Origin: a virus
Virus record (IMG/VR): IMGVR_UViG_3300025789_000004
Span: 1-59,551 of that record
DNA: 59,551 bases
Strand: one strand, 5' to 3'
The translations under genes were made by a program, and so were the position numbers. How positions within the stretch are numbered: the first letter of the stretch is position 1; the number at the start of each line of letters is the position of its first letter. The notes below the pieces were generated by a model. The model searched no databases, was not told where the DNA came from, and saw only the letters and a program-made list of their open reading frames with translations. This document shows positions 26,201-31,487 of the stretch, piece after piece.

Positions 26201-26902
26201 GCACTCAGTATCTCGCGGGCTGTGGGTAATGCACGCCTTCCCCGACGATCCATCCCCTAGCCACGCGCCCAAGACGTAAGGATGGACAGGCAATTCAGCG
26301 CCCTTGTCAGGCATCTGCAAAGGCTCAACTAGCGGAAGTTGGTGCAACGCCCTACCCCCACTAGATGCAGCTTTGGGTTTCCCCTTTGTTTGCCCCCACC
26401 GGCCACGGCGGGGCTCCAAAAACTGCCGAGTCTCTACTGTTTCCCACAACCGGCTCATGCGATTGAACAGTGTCCATTCGTGATTTTCGTGGCAGTAGAA
26501 CACACTGCCATCAAAAAACTCAACGCGGACATTGGAAGGTGTCTTATCTGATACGGCAAGCACTTTGACTGGCTTACCAGATGGGTGAAACACAAAATCA
26601 CCTCGGGCCAAATCCCCGTGCGTTTTCCATCCTTCTGTAGTAAAAACTTCAGTGTTATCAGCTACTTGCTTGCCCATTCTGGGAGGAATGTTGATGATCA
26701 GCCGCCGTGTCTCTCCATCCACCACTGCCTGCAGATGTTCAGCCACTGCCTCAATTGGCCAACCATCTTTCCACGGGCTGGCGTCAATGTATTTCCAAGC
26801 ATTCACCAAGAAATAGTATAGGCTTTCTTCGCAGTCAGCACGATCAAGCGCTTCCAACTGCTTAATAGGATTAAGTAGTGATGGATCAAATTCTGTGTCC
26901 AT
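23255..26902 (-). CDS. terL: Terminase large subunit precursor with two inteins
   Basis: The open frame encodes 1215 residues, but only about 540 are terminase. Extein 1 (1-78) ends in IPPRMGK of Walker A. Intein 1 is residues 79-423; extein 2 (424-520) resumes with Ser and carries the ATPase core up to GEGGS. Intein 2 is 521-850; extein 3 (851-1215) starts CIIVDDP, the Walker B region, then the coupling motif IQQRLAENDL. The RNase H-type nuclease domain has ASLDTAY, LLIENKASG and RHDDLVDT. The spliced enzyme would cut concatemers and pump DNA through the portal. It starts at the ATG overlapping the terS stop (TAATG). Both inteins interrupt catalytic motifs, so activity should require splicing. 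Confidence 0.93.
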   Translation of the reverse strand: MDTEFDPSLLNPIKQLEALDRADCEESLYYFLVNAWKYIDASPWKDGWPIEAVAEHLQAVVDGETRRLIINIPPRMGKQVADNTEVFTTEGWKTHGDLARGDFVFHPSGKPVKVLAVSDKTPSNVRVEFFDGSVFYCHENHEWTLFNRMSRLWETVETRQFLEPRRGRWGQTKGKPKAASSGGRALHQLPLVEPLQMPDKGAELPVHPYVLGAWLGDGSSGKACITHSPRDTECISKIVSLGYSISVSWEHKRTGAITTSFASSNLKNGLREAGVLNDKHIPNLYLLGTISQRLELLAGLIDTDGCVDKNNRCHFSNANKKIIDGVAELVRSFGWRAVVSSTQPRMSTSGIQGKKECWTVAFQPTMAIPTALPRKQIKRFAPKRAIGLKSVTLEPQGLFGHCIQVDSPDGLYLIGRNLIPTHNSTITSVAFPAWTWAQEHRSPTSGPGVQFLCASYANQLVLRDSVKCRRLIESPWYQKLWGERFKINSDQNTKSRFSNDQGGERLITSVGAAVTGEGGSCFPGWINVSTPFGDVPISKVSVGDTVLSFDHSRGKVVEKRVLATRLLESDTLYEIRTVSGISVECTGDHPIFVQGTGYVPACELGIGDGIIVQRRSENDRQPSMRQLRGRNAKASLRGTQSLKTRKPGRILLKKMLLTTPFHKKHKSVCNLRKTAQAQALRSVLGRVPSKITLGQAQEKRMPALQSAICWLDNLLQSVLCGCGSFGSHEGCAQFQFFQTRPVFQPVPGYASDCFGAGRVRLSGVWFGGREGAARKSKEINFARASHRREQQEQRAGKFDNAVRIVSSPASSWQNDVICSIERYSGPKNKVYDIQVEECHNFFANGVLAHNCIIVDDPNSASEAFSEATIESTIEWWDGTMSTRLNDQKTGAMIVIQQRLAENDLTGHILEKESAGWTHLCLPMRYEADRAFKNSIGWEDPREKEGDLLWPDRFGDEEVTRLERALGPFMAAGQLQQRPEPAGGGIIKRDWWKLWPDSTFPPMDYIVASLDTAYTSKTSNDPSAMTIWGIFTTDASAVAHRTIGADGRPQYIDRAYNESAPKVMMMHAWTERLEFHDLVEKVAKTCKALKVDKLLIENKASGISVAQEMRRLYGNEGFAVQLSDPKSLDKMARLYSVQHLFSEGMIYAPDKKWTEEVITQVGQFPKGRHDDLVDTVSMSIRHLRDIGLLTRSAERIQEIEGMKTYPNKQETPLYPV
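24346..25050 (-). CDS. HNH endonuclease encoded out of frame inside intein 2
   Basis: The protein has 234 residues from the ATG at 25050 (M-I-V-N-L-L-C-D-N-C). Several Cys pairs follow (YCSKKCC, CVICGK, CPRCKAQF, YCSPSC), then an HNH core with CQACGLVDE, HAHHIDENSRNN and LCESCHRLHHHG. The last ~40 residues are read from DNA that also encodes the intein C-terminal block, and the frame stops seven bases past the intein. The frame differs from the terminase frame, which is open throughout. The ribosome site before the ATG is weak (CGGAAA). It may be translated independently or by frameshifting. The open frame extends upstream to 25203. Confidence 0.85.
   Translation of the reverse strand: MIVNLLCDNCGVETQKHLYEARKALKQGSRDAYCSKKCCSQHHSTKNTKACVICGKLRKHRHSEVCSDECHQKLRWDKRKKKECPRCKAQFAGWTIYCSPSCADADHSDRMKGAHNSNFSKLGRYSNQFRDMRVIVLERDEFACQACGLVDEKVQRGNRKKSILHAHHIDENSRNNVPENLIMLCESCHRLHHHGKMMSSAQLSDIAVQRTKSMTFKLKNATTSLLMAYLPITA
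24353..25342 (-). other. Intein 2 of TerL, inserted before Walker B
   Basis: Residues 521-850 of the precursor. It begins CFPGWINVSTPFGDVPI (block A), includes ECTGDHPIFVQGTGYV (block B, with the TxxH-type pair), and ends VYDIQVEECHNFFANGVLAH plus the terminal Asn before Cys (blocks F and G). The real splicing domain is about 97 + 40 residues, a normal mini-intein size. The 194 residues between (24470-25051) read as unrelated low-meaning sequence, because another frame there encodes an HNH endonuclease. Confidence 0.9.
25634..26668 (-). other. Intein 1 of TerL with LAGLIDADG endonuclease, inserted in Walker A
   Basis: Residues 79-423 of the precursor, splitting the P-loop between Lys and Ser. 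The N-terminal residue is Gln (QVADNTEVFTTEGW), a less common but known class of intein start. The homing endonuclease motifs are YVLGAWLGDG (near residue 210) and LLAGLIDTDG (near 296). The C-terminus LIPTHN followed by Ser is a standard block G. The single-frame layout with a dodecapeptide endonuclease is classical. Confidence 0.92.
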
Positions 26903-27552
26903 TAGTCTGGATCTACTTCTTTATACTCAGCTTCAATGGGTTCTGATTGCTGAGTTAGCTTTAGTGCGCTGTTCATGATTTCGCGCAGGGCGTCACGTTG
27001 TTCCACGGTGAGCATTTTGGGATCCACGGTCTGTGTGCGCTGGTCGATCTGCAGCGGTCTGCCGTCGGGACCGGACAGTTCAACTTTTTTGGCAGGGCGG
27101 TACAGTTCTCCGCCAAGATTGCTCAGAAGGTAGATACCGGCCTGCACTGTGCCTTTGTGCTTTGGGTCACGGGCAATGTTGTACAGATTGGTCTGGATGT
27201 CATTCATCATGACATGACGTGCGGCGAACAGTTCTTCCTCGTAATGGGCAACGAGCGTTTTTTCATTGATGCCCATGATGCGTGCAATGGCTGTGATAGG
27301 CAGCCCCAGACCATGTGCGTAGACCACGCCACGGCGTGTCTTTTCGGTGGGTACATGCTCATGGGGATTACGGCGTTTGCGGTCTGCCAGTAGCGCACGG
27401 AATGGTGACGTCGTGAACTCGGCTTCCGATACATCACCATCGGGCATGGGCAACTGCATTGACTCGGTAGTCACCAGATAACGGTCGTCGTTTTCTGGAT
27501 CTACGGGGTTATGTGCAGCGCGTTTAAATGGTGATGTGGGCTTTTTGGCCAT
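26902..27552 (-). CDS. terS: Terminase small subunit
   Basis: The protein has 216 residues from the ATG at 27552 (GGAAAAA upstream). A helix-turn-helix is visible at GLPITAIARIMGINEKTLVA. A central helical part (ARHVMMNDIQTNLYNIARDP, AGIYLLSNLGGELY) would oligomerise, and the C-terminus is polar and acidic. It precedes and overlaps terL by the TAATG junction. Small terminases recognise the packaging site, which in many phages lies in or near this gene; the G-rich non-coding stretch just upstream is a candidate. Confidence 0.85.
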   Translation of the reverse strand: MAKKPTSPFKRAAHNPVDPENDDRYLVTTESMQLPMPDGDVSEAEFTTSPFRALLADRKRRNPHEHVPTEKTRRGVVYAHGLGLPITAIARIMGINEKTLVAHYEEELFAARHVMMNDIQTNLYNIARDPKHKGTVQAGIYLLSNLGGELYRPAKKVELSGPDGRPLQIDQRTQTVDPKMLTVEQRDALREIMNSALKLTQQSEPIEAEYKEVDPD

Positions 27553-27795
27553 GAGTTTTTCCAATTGGTATTTTGGAATTGTTACCCCCCGGTCGTTGTT
27601 TCGTCAATAGGGGTACCCCCTTTGTGGGAGAATGGGTTTTGTTCTGTATTTTGATTGCTCGCCTTGTAACCCCCCTATGGTACCAACTCAAACAGAAAAG
27701 GGGTGGTGGGGGTGGGCGCGGGGCGCGAAAGGCCCTTGGCTGGCAGGACCGGGGCATGGGTTTGGGGCGCGCTGGGTTGCGCGCCCCGTGGGTCG
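27553..27795. other. G-rich non-coding region upstream of terS
   Basis: No credible gene is seen. It contains a GGGGTACCCC palindrome near 27610, a G-run cluster at 27700-27723 that fits a four-tract quadruplex pattern on the plus strand, and a strong hairpin at 27764-27787. It could hold the packaging start, the late promoter, or both. Confidence 0.6.
27764..27787 (-). terminator. Strong GC hairpin after the 62-residue gene
   Basis: GGGGCGCGC and GCGCGCCCC form a perfect nine-base stem with a six-base loop, nine bases after the stop of the leftward gene at 27796. No U-tract follows on either strand, so it may be a weak terminator, an mRNA stabiliser or part of a packaging site. Confidence 0.5.
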
Positions 27796-27984
27796 CTAGG
27801 CTAAGAGCTTGCGCTTTGCGTCGTCGATTGTCTCCGCGTAGAACCCAATGATTCCGGGCAATATGTCGCTTGTATCGTCAATGTCGTCAATGAGCATTGC
27901 GTGATACGCGCGCGCCGGCATATTTGCGCAAGTACGGCGGATTCCCCAACGGCGATTGGCCGCGTCTATAATGTAGTTTTGCAT
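27796..27984 (-). CDS. Small early-region protein, function unknown
   Basis: The protein has 62 residues from the ATG at 27984, placed seven to eight bases after GGGGA; an in-frame ATG at 28026 would extend it into the control region. It has an acidic middle (MLIDDIDDTSDILPGIIGFY) and a basic end (DDAKRKLLA). It is transcribed leftward from the divergent control region that holds the operator-like repeats, so it could be a regulator or first leftward early gene. No family is recognised. Confidence 0.55.
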   Translation of the reverse strand: MQNYIIDAANRRWGIRRTCANMPARAYHAMLIDDIDDTSDILPGIIGFYAETIDDAKRKLLA

Positions 27985-28037
27985 ATCGAATCCCCTGTCG
28001 TTCGCTATGAGCAACACATAGGACATATCGTCCTGCC

Positions 28038-28087
28038 TGTCTATACGTATCAATACCTATGTCCATGCGTGTTCATACGTATAGACA
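28038..28087. repeat. 13-bp perfect inverted repeat
   Basis: TGTCTATACGTAT at 28038-28050 pairs with ATACGTATAGACA at 28075-28087. Each arm contains the 8-bp palindrome ATACGTAT. The spacing of about 37 bases between arm centres suits binding of two protein dimers or a looped structure. Confidence 0.8.
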
Positions 28088-28133
28088 TGACATATTGTCC
28101 GGCATAAAAGGAGGCATCAAACGGGAAGCACAT

Positions 28134-28149
28134 TGTTCCACGTGGAACA
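28134..28149. promoter_or_regulatory. parS-like ParB loading site
   Basis: TGTTCCACGTGGAACA is a perfect 16-bp palindrome. It matches the bacterial chromosomal parS consensus (TGTTTCACGTGAAACA) with one symmetric change, and I recall this exact version as a natural parS in pseudomonads. No ParA or ParB gene is present in the window. It lies 27 bases before the first rightward gene, so it could also act as an operator. Confidence 0.75.
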
Positions 28150-28176
28150 TATGGGATAGTAACATGGACATGATGT

Positions 28177-28569
28177 ATGACAGATAAGATTCTGATTATT
28201 GACATTGACAATAGCGCGCACCACGTTTCGCGCTCCGGCAACCTTATCGCTTACGGAGGCGTTCCCTTTTCATTGCCGCCTAGTGTCTTTTCTGATGCCG
28301 CGAAGGTGCCAGACTATCGAAATGGACTTAAGCGGCCAGAATCGATCATGGCGCGCGTTAAGGATTGCGGGTTTTATTATGAAGTTCGTCCCGACTTCAC
28401 CAAAATTGGGCGCTATGGCCTTTGCGCCTATCGTGATGCGCAAGAGCGTCGCGTTGTTCTAGCCGCTTTTGACGGGATTACTAATTTGCGAAGGCACGCA
28501 ATCGAATCCGGTTGTAATGAAAGCGAAATGCCCAGCGCAAGCAAGCATTGCCAAGAGGAGTCACTTTAA
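28177..28569 (+). CDS. First rightward early gene, function unknown
   Basis: The protein has 130 residues. It opens TDKILIIDIDNSAHHVSRSG and has a mixed alpha/beta core (MARVKDCGFYYEVRPDFTKI, then YGLCAYRDAQERRVVLAAFD). The Asp-containing first strand is not enough to call an enzyme. It is the gene nearest the parS-like site, so it may be regulated by whatever binds there. Confidence 0.65.
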   Translation: MTDKILIIDIDNSAHHVSRSGNLIAYGGVPFSLPPSVFSDAAKVPDYRNGLKRPESIMARVKDCGFYYEVRPDFTKIGRYGLCAYRDAQERRVVLAAFDGITNLRRHAIESGCNESEMPSASKHCQEESL

Positions 28570-28619
28570 TGCCCTACGCGCTTTGGCTGATCAGATTGAA
28601 ACGCGCCAGATTGTTCTGA
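28569..28619 (+). CDS. Possible 16-residue microprotein
   Basis: The ATG overlaps the previous stop as TAATG, and the frame runs 16 codons (MPYALWLIRLKRARLF). It is hydrophobic then basic. It could be a leader-type peptide or simply chance; the coupling is the only support. Confidence 0.25.
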   Translation: MPYALWLIRLKRARLF

Positions 28620-28690
28620 TCCGGCCCTAGCTTATCCCTTGCGCCTGTCTTGTTGGGTGGGCGTATCGGTTAACTTAGGGGGTTTTACTT

Positions 28691-28927
28691 ATGGGATGGT
28701 CAACGGGTAAAGACAAGCACGCGCCCGGAAAGTTCGCCTATGAACTTTGGTTAGGTGATTATACTATCCATCGGGTCGGCGGGTTTTCCACAATGCGGGA
28801 GGCTGACAAGGCAGGGGCAAGGGCAAACACTAACTTGATCCTGTACGGCGAATTCGCTCCCTCGCCGCAATCTCTTGATGAGATATTGAGCGATGATGAG
28901 ATATTGGCGGAACTCTTGGGAGATTAG
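28691..28927 (+). CDS. Small early protein, function unknown
   Basis: The protein has 78 residues preceded by a GGGGG tract at good spacing. A compact N-terminal part (KFAYELWLGDYTIHRVGGFS) is followed by an acidic tail (DEILSDDEILAELLGD). No family is recognised. Confidence 0.65.
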   Translation: MGWSTGKDKHAPGKFAYELWLGDYTIHRVGGFSTMREADKAGARANTNLILYGEFAPSPQSLDEILSDDEILAELLGD

Positions 28928-29068
28928 CAATCCCCGCCAACCATTAGCAATCTGCGCCACATATCGGCCAAACATTCAAACAATCCCGCGCCAATCTTGC
29001 AAAATTTCCGATTGACATAACCACATTGCGGACATTATGTCCTGCACATCCAATCGAAAGGCAATTAT
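28928..29068. promoter_or_regulatory. Control region of the microgene operon
   Basis: The region has two copies of ATTAGCAATC followed by a CGCCA-type tail (near 28924 and 28944). A candidate promoter follows: TTGACA at 29012-29017 and TATGTC at 29036-29041 with an 18-base spacer. The -10 overlaps the operator-like palindrome at 29030-29042. Confidence 0.6.
29030..29042. promoter_or_regulatory. Operator-like palindrome GGACAT-T-ATGTCC
   Basis: Six-base arms pair perfectly around a single T. The site overlaps the predicted -10 and transcription start of the rightward microgene operon, the classic place for a repressor. The same arms recur at 40376-40388. Confidence 0.7.
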
Positions 29069-29314
29069 ATGACCACTGAATCATGCAACGGCTGGGCCAA
29101 TCGCGAAACATGGCTCGTCAACCTCTACTTTGGCGACACATGGGCGGAGATGGCCAGAGATAACTATGACATTACCCCCGAGTCATGCCGCGAGGATGTT
29201 GAGCAGCACCTTTATGACGTTCTAGGCAACGCAACGGGCTTCGTATGGGATATGATCCCGCTTAGTTCGGTGAACTGGCACGAGATTGCCGAAATCCATC
29301 ATGCAGCGAAATAG
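29069..29314 (+). CDS. DUF7249-like small protein
   Basis: The protein has 81 residues. The opening CNGWANRETWLVNLYFGDTW matches a widespread small phage family with NGW-x-NxETW-x-VNLW, recalled as DUF7249. The remainder is acidic and helical. Function is unknown. It is the first gene after the operator at 29030. Confidence 0.75.
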   Translation: MTTESCNGWANRETWLVNLYFGDTWAEMARDNYDITPESCREDVEQHLYDVLGNATGFVWDMIPLSSVNWHEIAEIHHAAK

Positions 29315-29322
29315 GCAATCCA

Positions 29323-29469
29323 ATGCAAACCATCCGCCTGTACCGCCTGAAAAAAGCCCGGTTTCACTATCTGGGCACCGCACAAGCCAAAACATGCACC
29401 GAGGCAAAGCTTGCCATGTGCAAAGCGCTTAAGATCCCATACAAAGATATGAAGGCATTCAAGGCATGA
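29323..29469 (+). CDS. 48-residue basic microprotein
   Basis: MQTIRLYRLKKARFHYLGTA and then a Lys/Ala-rich helix to KAFKA. Its stop overlaps the next start (ATGA), so it belongs to a translationally coupled chain. No family is known. Confidence 0.6.
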   Translation: MQTIRLYRLKKARFHYLGTAQAKTCTEAKLAMCKALKIPYKDMKAFKA

Positions 29470-29639
29470 CTCCCACCGCAAACCAATGGGCAAAAGAGAT
29501 CAGGGCACGCGAAGCTGCCATAGCCCTGTTAGAAGCTGCCAAGCTGGCATTCATGCACGGCGAGTTCCCTCACTTCGTTGCAATGGCATTGCAAGACGCA
29601 ATCCAGCAAGCGGAAGGCTCACCCAATGCGCGCCCATGA
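29466..29639 (+). CDS. 57-residue helical microprotein
   Basis: Starts in the ATGA overlap with the previous gene. It is Ala-rich and helical (EIRAREAAIALLEAAKLAFM) and contains EFPHFVAMALQDAIQ. It overlaps the next gene by 14 bases. Unknown function. Confidence 0.6.
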   Translation: MTPTANQWAKEIRAREAAIALLEAAKLAFMHGEFPHFVAMALQDAIQQAEGSPNARP

Positions 29640-29766
29640 ATATATCCCGGCAACCCTCCTGCTGATCGTTATCCTATGGTCAGCCCTTCATTGGATCTTT
29701 TCAGACATCGCCACCGATTGCAAAGGTGACTTTGTTTGCCAAGTTGCATTGGAAACACCGCAATGA
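29626..29766 (+). CDS. 46-residue single-pass membrane microprotein
   Basis: A short N-terminus is followed by a clear transmembrane segment (YIPATLLLIVILWSALHWIF) and a 20-residue tail with two Cys. Its stop overlaps the next start as ATGA. It could act on the host envelope early in infection; this is inferred from the membrane segment alone. Confidence 0.6.
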   Translation: MRAHEYIPATLLLIVILWSALHWIFSDIATDCKGDFVCQVALETPQ

Positions 29767-29984
29767 GGCCGGAACCATGGGATGAAGAGACAACCGCACG
29801 GGCAATCGGCATGAAGCGTGCGGGAATGTCTCATGCCCAAATCGCCCAAAAGCTAGGCCGATCGATGCCGGCGGTTGCTGCCAGAATGTCAAATCTAAAG
29901 ATCAAATCAAAGGTGAATCGCCGCAACCTATCAGGCCGCCTTACAAGTTCAGCCCTTCTAGACCTAAAGGATCAAAACAAATGA
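29763..29984 (+). CDS. Helix-turn-helix DNA-binding protein (GcrA/Myb-like)
   Basis: The protein has 73 residues from MRPEPWDEE. The pattern W-x3-TARAIGMKRAGMSHAQIAQKLGRS, then AVAARMSN, matches short phage and alphaproteobacterial regulators with a Trp-started helix-turn-helix. The basic C-terminus (KIKSKVNRRNLSGR) may add DNA contacts. The real start is the ATG in the overlap with the previous stop, not one further upstream. Confidence 0.7.
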   Translation: MRPEPWDEETTARAIGMKRAGMSHAQIAQKLGRSMPAVAARMSNLKIKSKVNRRNLSGRLTSSALLDLKDQNK

Positions 29985-30043
29985 CCCAAGCAGAACCCCA
30001 CCACCTTAGCCTAAACGATCTGATACAGGAAACCGGGCTATGA
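29981..30043 (+). CDS. 20-residue microprotein in the coupled chain
   Basis: The start overlaps the previous stop (ATGA) and its own stop overlaps the next start (ATGA). The double overlap is the evidence that it is translated; it reads MTQAEPHHLSLNDLIQETGL. Confidence 0.45.
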   Translation: MTQAEPHHLSLNDLIQETGL

Positions 30044-30279
30044 CCCCAGAACAAAGATCCCTCTCCCTCACCAGTGCCGCACGCAATGCTGCCACCACGA
30101 TCCGGGCCATCTACGAGTGGCTGGACATGATCGAACGCGAAGGCGGTTGCGTGACAATCCCCGGCATTGCCAAAACCCGTGCCATGATCAAGAACCTAAA
30201 CAGCACGCGATCAAAAATCGAAACCCTCATTCTAAAACCCATCGACGACGCAACAAACCAAAGGGACATCAAACCATGA
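30040..30279 (+). CDS. Small helical protein, function unknown
   Basis: The protein has 79 residues with ATGA overlaps at both ends. It is helical with NAATTIRAIYEWLDMIEREG and a basic central region (TRAMIKNLNSTRSKIETLIL). No family is recognised. Confidence 0.6.
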   Translation: MTPEQRSLSLTSAARNAATTIRAIYEWLDMIEREGGCVTIPGIAKTRAMIKNLNSTRSKIETLILKPIDDATNQRDIKP

Positions 30280-30536
30280 TCGATCAGCACGCTTTCGAAA
30301 TCATCATCAACCGCTATGATCTTTCAAGCTTCGACATCGCCATTCTGACCCTGTCAGACCGAATTGCTTTTTCCGTCTCCGCCGTGTGGACATCCAGCGA
30401 TTACACAAACCCGAACGGCCACAAGGTAATCGTCCAATATGGAGACACCCTTGAAATTGCCCTCAGAGCCGCACTGCAAGCCCTGAACGAAAAACTGGAC
30501 CATGACATGCACAAGCTAATGCAAATCGCTGCCTGA
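30276..30536 (+). CDS. Small protein, function unknown
   Basis: The protein has 86 residues starting in an ATGA overlap. It is a mixed alpha/beta sequence with FEIIINRYDLSSFDIAILTL and GHKVIVQYGDTLEIALRAAL. It is the last gene before the terminator at 30593-30633. Confidence 0.65.
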   Translation: MIDQHAFEIIINRYDLSSFDIAILTLSDRIAFSVSAVWTSSDYTNPNGHKVIVQYGDTLEIALRAALQALNEKLDHDMHKLMQIAA

Positions 30537-30592
30537 CCCTCGCAAGGGCAATCCAGCCCACGCCAAACCAACAGCCCAGCACCAAAACCCTC

Positions 30593-30633
30593 GGGCATCT
30601 CTCAGCACCAAGCTAGGGGATGCCCTTTTCTTT
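30593..30633 (+). terminator. Intrinsic terminator of the microgene operon
   Basis: GGGCATC (30593-30599) pairs with GATGCCC (30619-30625) and is followed by TTTTCTTT. It ends the chain of overlapping small genes that starts at 29069. Confidence 0.8.
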
Positions 30634-30643
30634 AGGCTAACCC

Positions 30644-31096
30644 ATGACATCCCATCCCATGACACCACAAGAACTTTGCGAACTGATGGACCGCCTCTCA
30701 CTTAGGGCGGTGGATGTGGCATGGATGAGCGGCTACGGAATGCGCCAGATCGGCAACTGGATGAGCGGACATTCTCCAGTCCCCCAAACCGTCCGCTTGC
30801 TTCTGACTGCCATGCGCCAAGGGCATCTGTCTCCGCATTGGTTCGTTCGCAATGTGGGATCACCAGTCCCATACAGCCGCGGCACCTACGTCGCCCAACG
30901 CCAGCACCCACCCACTGCCAAAACGCGCCTGCCCAAAAGAACCGGACCCAAACCCCCACGCAAGCGCTACAAGCCAGTCCCCAAAGCGCCCACCGAACCC
31001 AAACCACCCCGCAAGCGCCAAAAGCCATGGTCCGTTCACCTAAACCGCCGCAAGCGCAACCGCAGCACCAAAGACAGCCCGAACCAGACCCCATAA
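30644..31096 (+). CDS. Small helix-turn-helix protein with basic Pro-rich tail
   Basis: The protein has 150 residues. Residues 6-60 look like a helix-turn-helix: MTPQELCELMDRLSLRAVDV, then AWMSGYGMRQIGNWMSGHSP. From residue 90 it is a Pro/Lys/Arg-rich disordered tail (TGPKPPRKRYKPVPKAPTEP). Such a fusion suggests a DNA-binding protein with an extra basic arm. It ends about 100 bases before the iteron array, so a role at the origin is possible but not shown. Confidence 0.65.
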   Translation: MTSHPMTPQELCELMDRLSLRAVDVAWMSGYGMRQIGNWMSGHSPVPQTVRLLLTAMRQGHLSPHWFVRNVGSPVPYSRGTYVAQRQHPPTAKTRLPKRTGPKPPRKRYKPVPKAPTEPKPPRKRQKPWSVHLNRRKRNRSTKDSPNQTP

Positions 31097-31487
31097 CCCC
31101 CAAACAAGGCCGCCCACAGCCTCAAAAGGCTCAAAAACCACCCTAAAACACCCCAAAACCCAGCATTTCCAATGCCTTAGCACCCTAAAAAACTGGATAG
31201 TCTAGATAGTAACTGGATAGTCAAATTTTGCTATCCAGATCTCTTTGAAAAACAAAGATAAAAGACTAGATAGTCTAGATAGTTATATATATATATATAT
31301 TCTCTCTGTGGATAAGTCCCCAAACAGTGCATTAGACTATCAGTATATCTACCTATCCAGATGTCTATATATCTGTCTCTATCTAGAAAATCGTACTATC
31401 TAGACTATCTAGTTTTTTTCCCTTTGATTTCAACGACATCTGGATAGTAACTGGATAGTAAACCGTACTATCTAGACTATCTAGTTT
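31097..31487. other. Candidate replication origin: iterons, AT tract, DnaA box
   Basis: This 391-base gap lies between convergent genes. From 31193 it holds at least twelve copies of a 9-mer, CTAGATAGT or CTGGATAGT, in both orientations. Tandem pairs are at 31266-31283, 31395-31412 and 31467-31484; others are at 31193, 31202, 31213, 31440 and 31451. The centre is an alternating AT run (31283-31300) followed directly by a perfect DnaA box. A 25-base segment ending in ACTATCTAGTTTTT is duplicated near 31390 and 31463. This is the usual anatomy of an iteron origin with an unwinding element. Confidence 0.75.
31307..31315 (-). promoter_or_regulatory. DnaA box in the origin region
   Basis: TGTGGATAA is the complement of the consensus DnaA box TTATCCACA, with no mismatch. 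It lies seven bases after the AT run, a sensible spacing for helping strand opening. Confidence 0.75.

Larger units (their letters stand above)
27985..28176. promoter_or_regulatory. Divergent early control region
   Basis: About 190 bases between a leftward and a rightward gene. It carries a degenerate GGACAT-type palindrome (28021-28033), a 13-bp inverted repeat (28038-28050 with 28075-28087), another GACATATTGTCC element near 28090, and the parS-like palindrome at 28134-28149. A possible rightward promoter is TTGTTC (28133-28138, overlapping the palindrome) with GATAGT (28155-28160). Confidence 0.7.

Noticed and set aside
31193-31484. CRISPR array
   Set aside because: The repeats are 9-mers in both orientations without uniform spacers, and no cas gene is present; they fit iterons.
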